Shown here one piece after another: positions 6,536 to 6,767 of a stretch of DNA of 6,767 nt. Source of the stretch: an archaeon (GTDB lineage: Archaea; Thermoproteota; Nitrososphaeria; Nitrososphaerales; Nitrosopumilaceae); NCBI GenBank assembly GCA_005240025.1, contig SBBK01000099.1, positions 1-6,767 on the forward strand. The letters run 5' to 3'. A program made the position numbers and the translations under genes. The notes beneath the pieces were generated by a model. The model saw nothing but the letters and a program-made list of their open reading frames with translations, was not told the DNA's origin and did no database searches. Numbering within the stretch: the first letter of the stretch is position 1; every line of letters starts with the position of its first letter.

Positions 6536-6767
6536 ATGAAAATAAACCGTGTTGCCATAGTAAGCAAGTTTGGTTCAGAAGAATCTGAGAGTGCGGCAAA
6601 AAAGGTCGCAAAGAAATTCCTTGCCGGCGGATCTGAGGTTTTTACCATAGCGCCAGTCTTTGTGGATGGCGCAAAAAAAATTGAGGCTACCGACGAGCTT
6701 GGTGACAAAAAGCTTGATCTGGTTGTCACATTGGGTGGCGACGGGACGACTCTCCGGACTTTTAGGA
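6536..6767 (+). CDS. nadK: NAD kinase, 5' part (3' end outside window)
   Basis: The first 77 residues are visible and run off the right edge. The protein starts MKINRVAIVSKFGSEESES, the usual first beta strand and turn, and reaches VVTLGGDGTTLRTFR, where GGDGT (about residues 69-73) is the defining motif of ATP-NAD kinases. Its Asp is the catalytic base that activates the NAD 2'-hydroxyl, giving NADP for cytoplasmic biosynthesis. About 75 residues before GGDGT is somewhat more than in compact bacterial forms but within what archaeal members show, as far as I recall. The ATG at 6536 is chosen because its frame gives the family sequence and a TATA box lies 25.5 bases upstream; an ATG at 6532 is in another frame. 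It is divergent from the rhodanese unit. Confidence 0.9.
   Translation, partial: MKINRVAIVSKFGSEESESAAKKVAKKFLAGGSEVFTIAPVFVDGAKKIEATDELGDKKLDLVVTLGGDGTTLRTFR

Overview
The window looks like a piece of an ammonia-oxidising archaeon (Nitrososphaeria, the former Thaumarchaeota). The evidence is the gene repertoire: a diverged class III nucleotide cyclase followed by an archaeal-type output domain, a methyl-accepting chemotaxis protein, a Sulfolobus-type 7-iron ferredoxin module, and an NAD kinase. The expression signals are also archaeal: AT-rich TATA boxes about 25 bases upstream of start codons, and T-run terminators. Base composition appears intermediate by eye, not AT-rich as in marine Nitrosopumilus, so a Nitrosotenuis-like lineage is possible. 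That placement is inference only.

Layout from left to right. Bases 1-579 (+) are the 3' part of a cyclase-domain gene. Bases 580-820 are intergenic; they hold nested inverted repeats ending in a T run, a second hairpin followed by T4, a palindrome overlapping a direct repeat, and the promoter of the next gene. Bases 821-2188 (+) encode a transmembrane chemoreceptor with almost no extracytoplasmic sensing domain. It converges with a processive family 2 glycosyltransferase (2185-4200, -), and one CTAG tetranucleotide supplies both stop codons. The rest of the minus strand is a compact cluster, read from right to left: a previously easy-to-miss 33-residue ORF (6380-6481), a two-domain rhodanese (5538-6383), a 103-residue protein of unknown function (5225-5536), a fusion of an unknown N-terminal domain to a 7Fe-type ferredoxin (4233-5189), and then the glycosyltransferase. 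At the right edge, divergent from this cluster, is the 5' end of an NAD kinase gene (6536 to the edge, +).

The minus-strand genes are tightly packed: a 4-base ATGA overlap, then gaps of 1, 35 and 32 bases. An internal TATA box sits in front of the ferredoxin gene. The small ORF, rhodanese, 103-residue protein and ferredoxin fusion may together form a sulfur- or redox-handling unit; this is inferred from gene order alone. Three genes (chemoreceptor, ferredoxin fusion, NAD kinase) have the centre of their TATA hexamer exactly 25.5 bases before the A of the ATG, which fits leaderless transcripts and was used to choose starts. No rRNA, tRNA, CRISPR array, insertion sequence or integrase was seen. 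Nothing indicates recent horizontal transfer.
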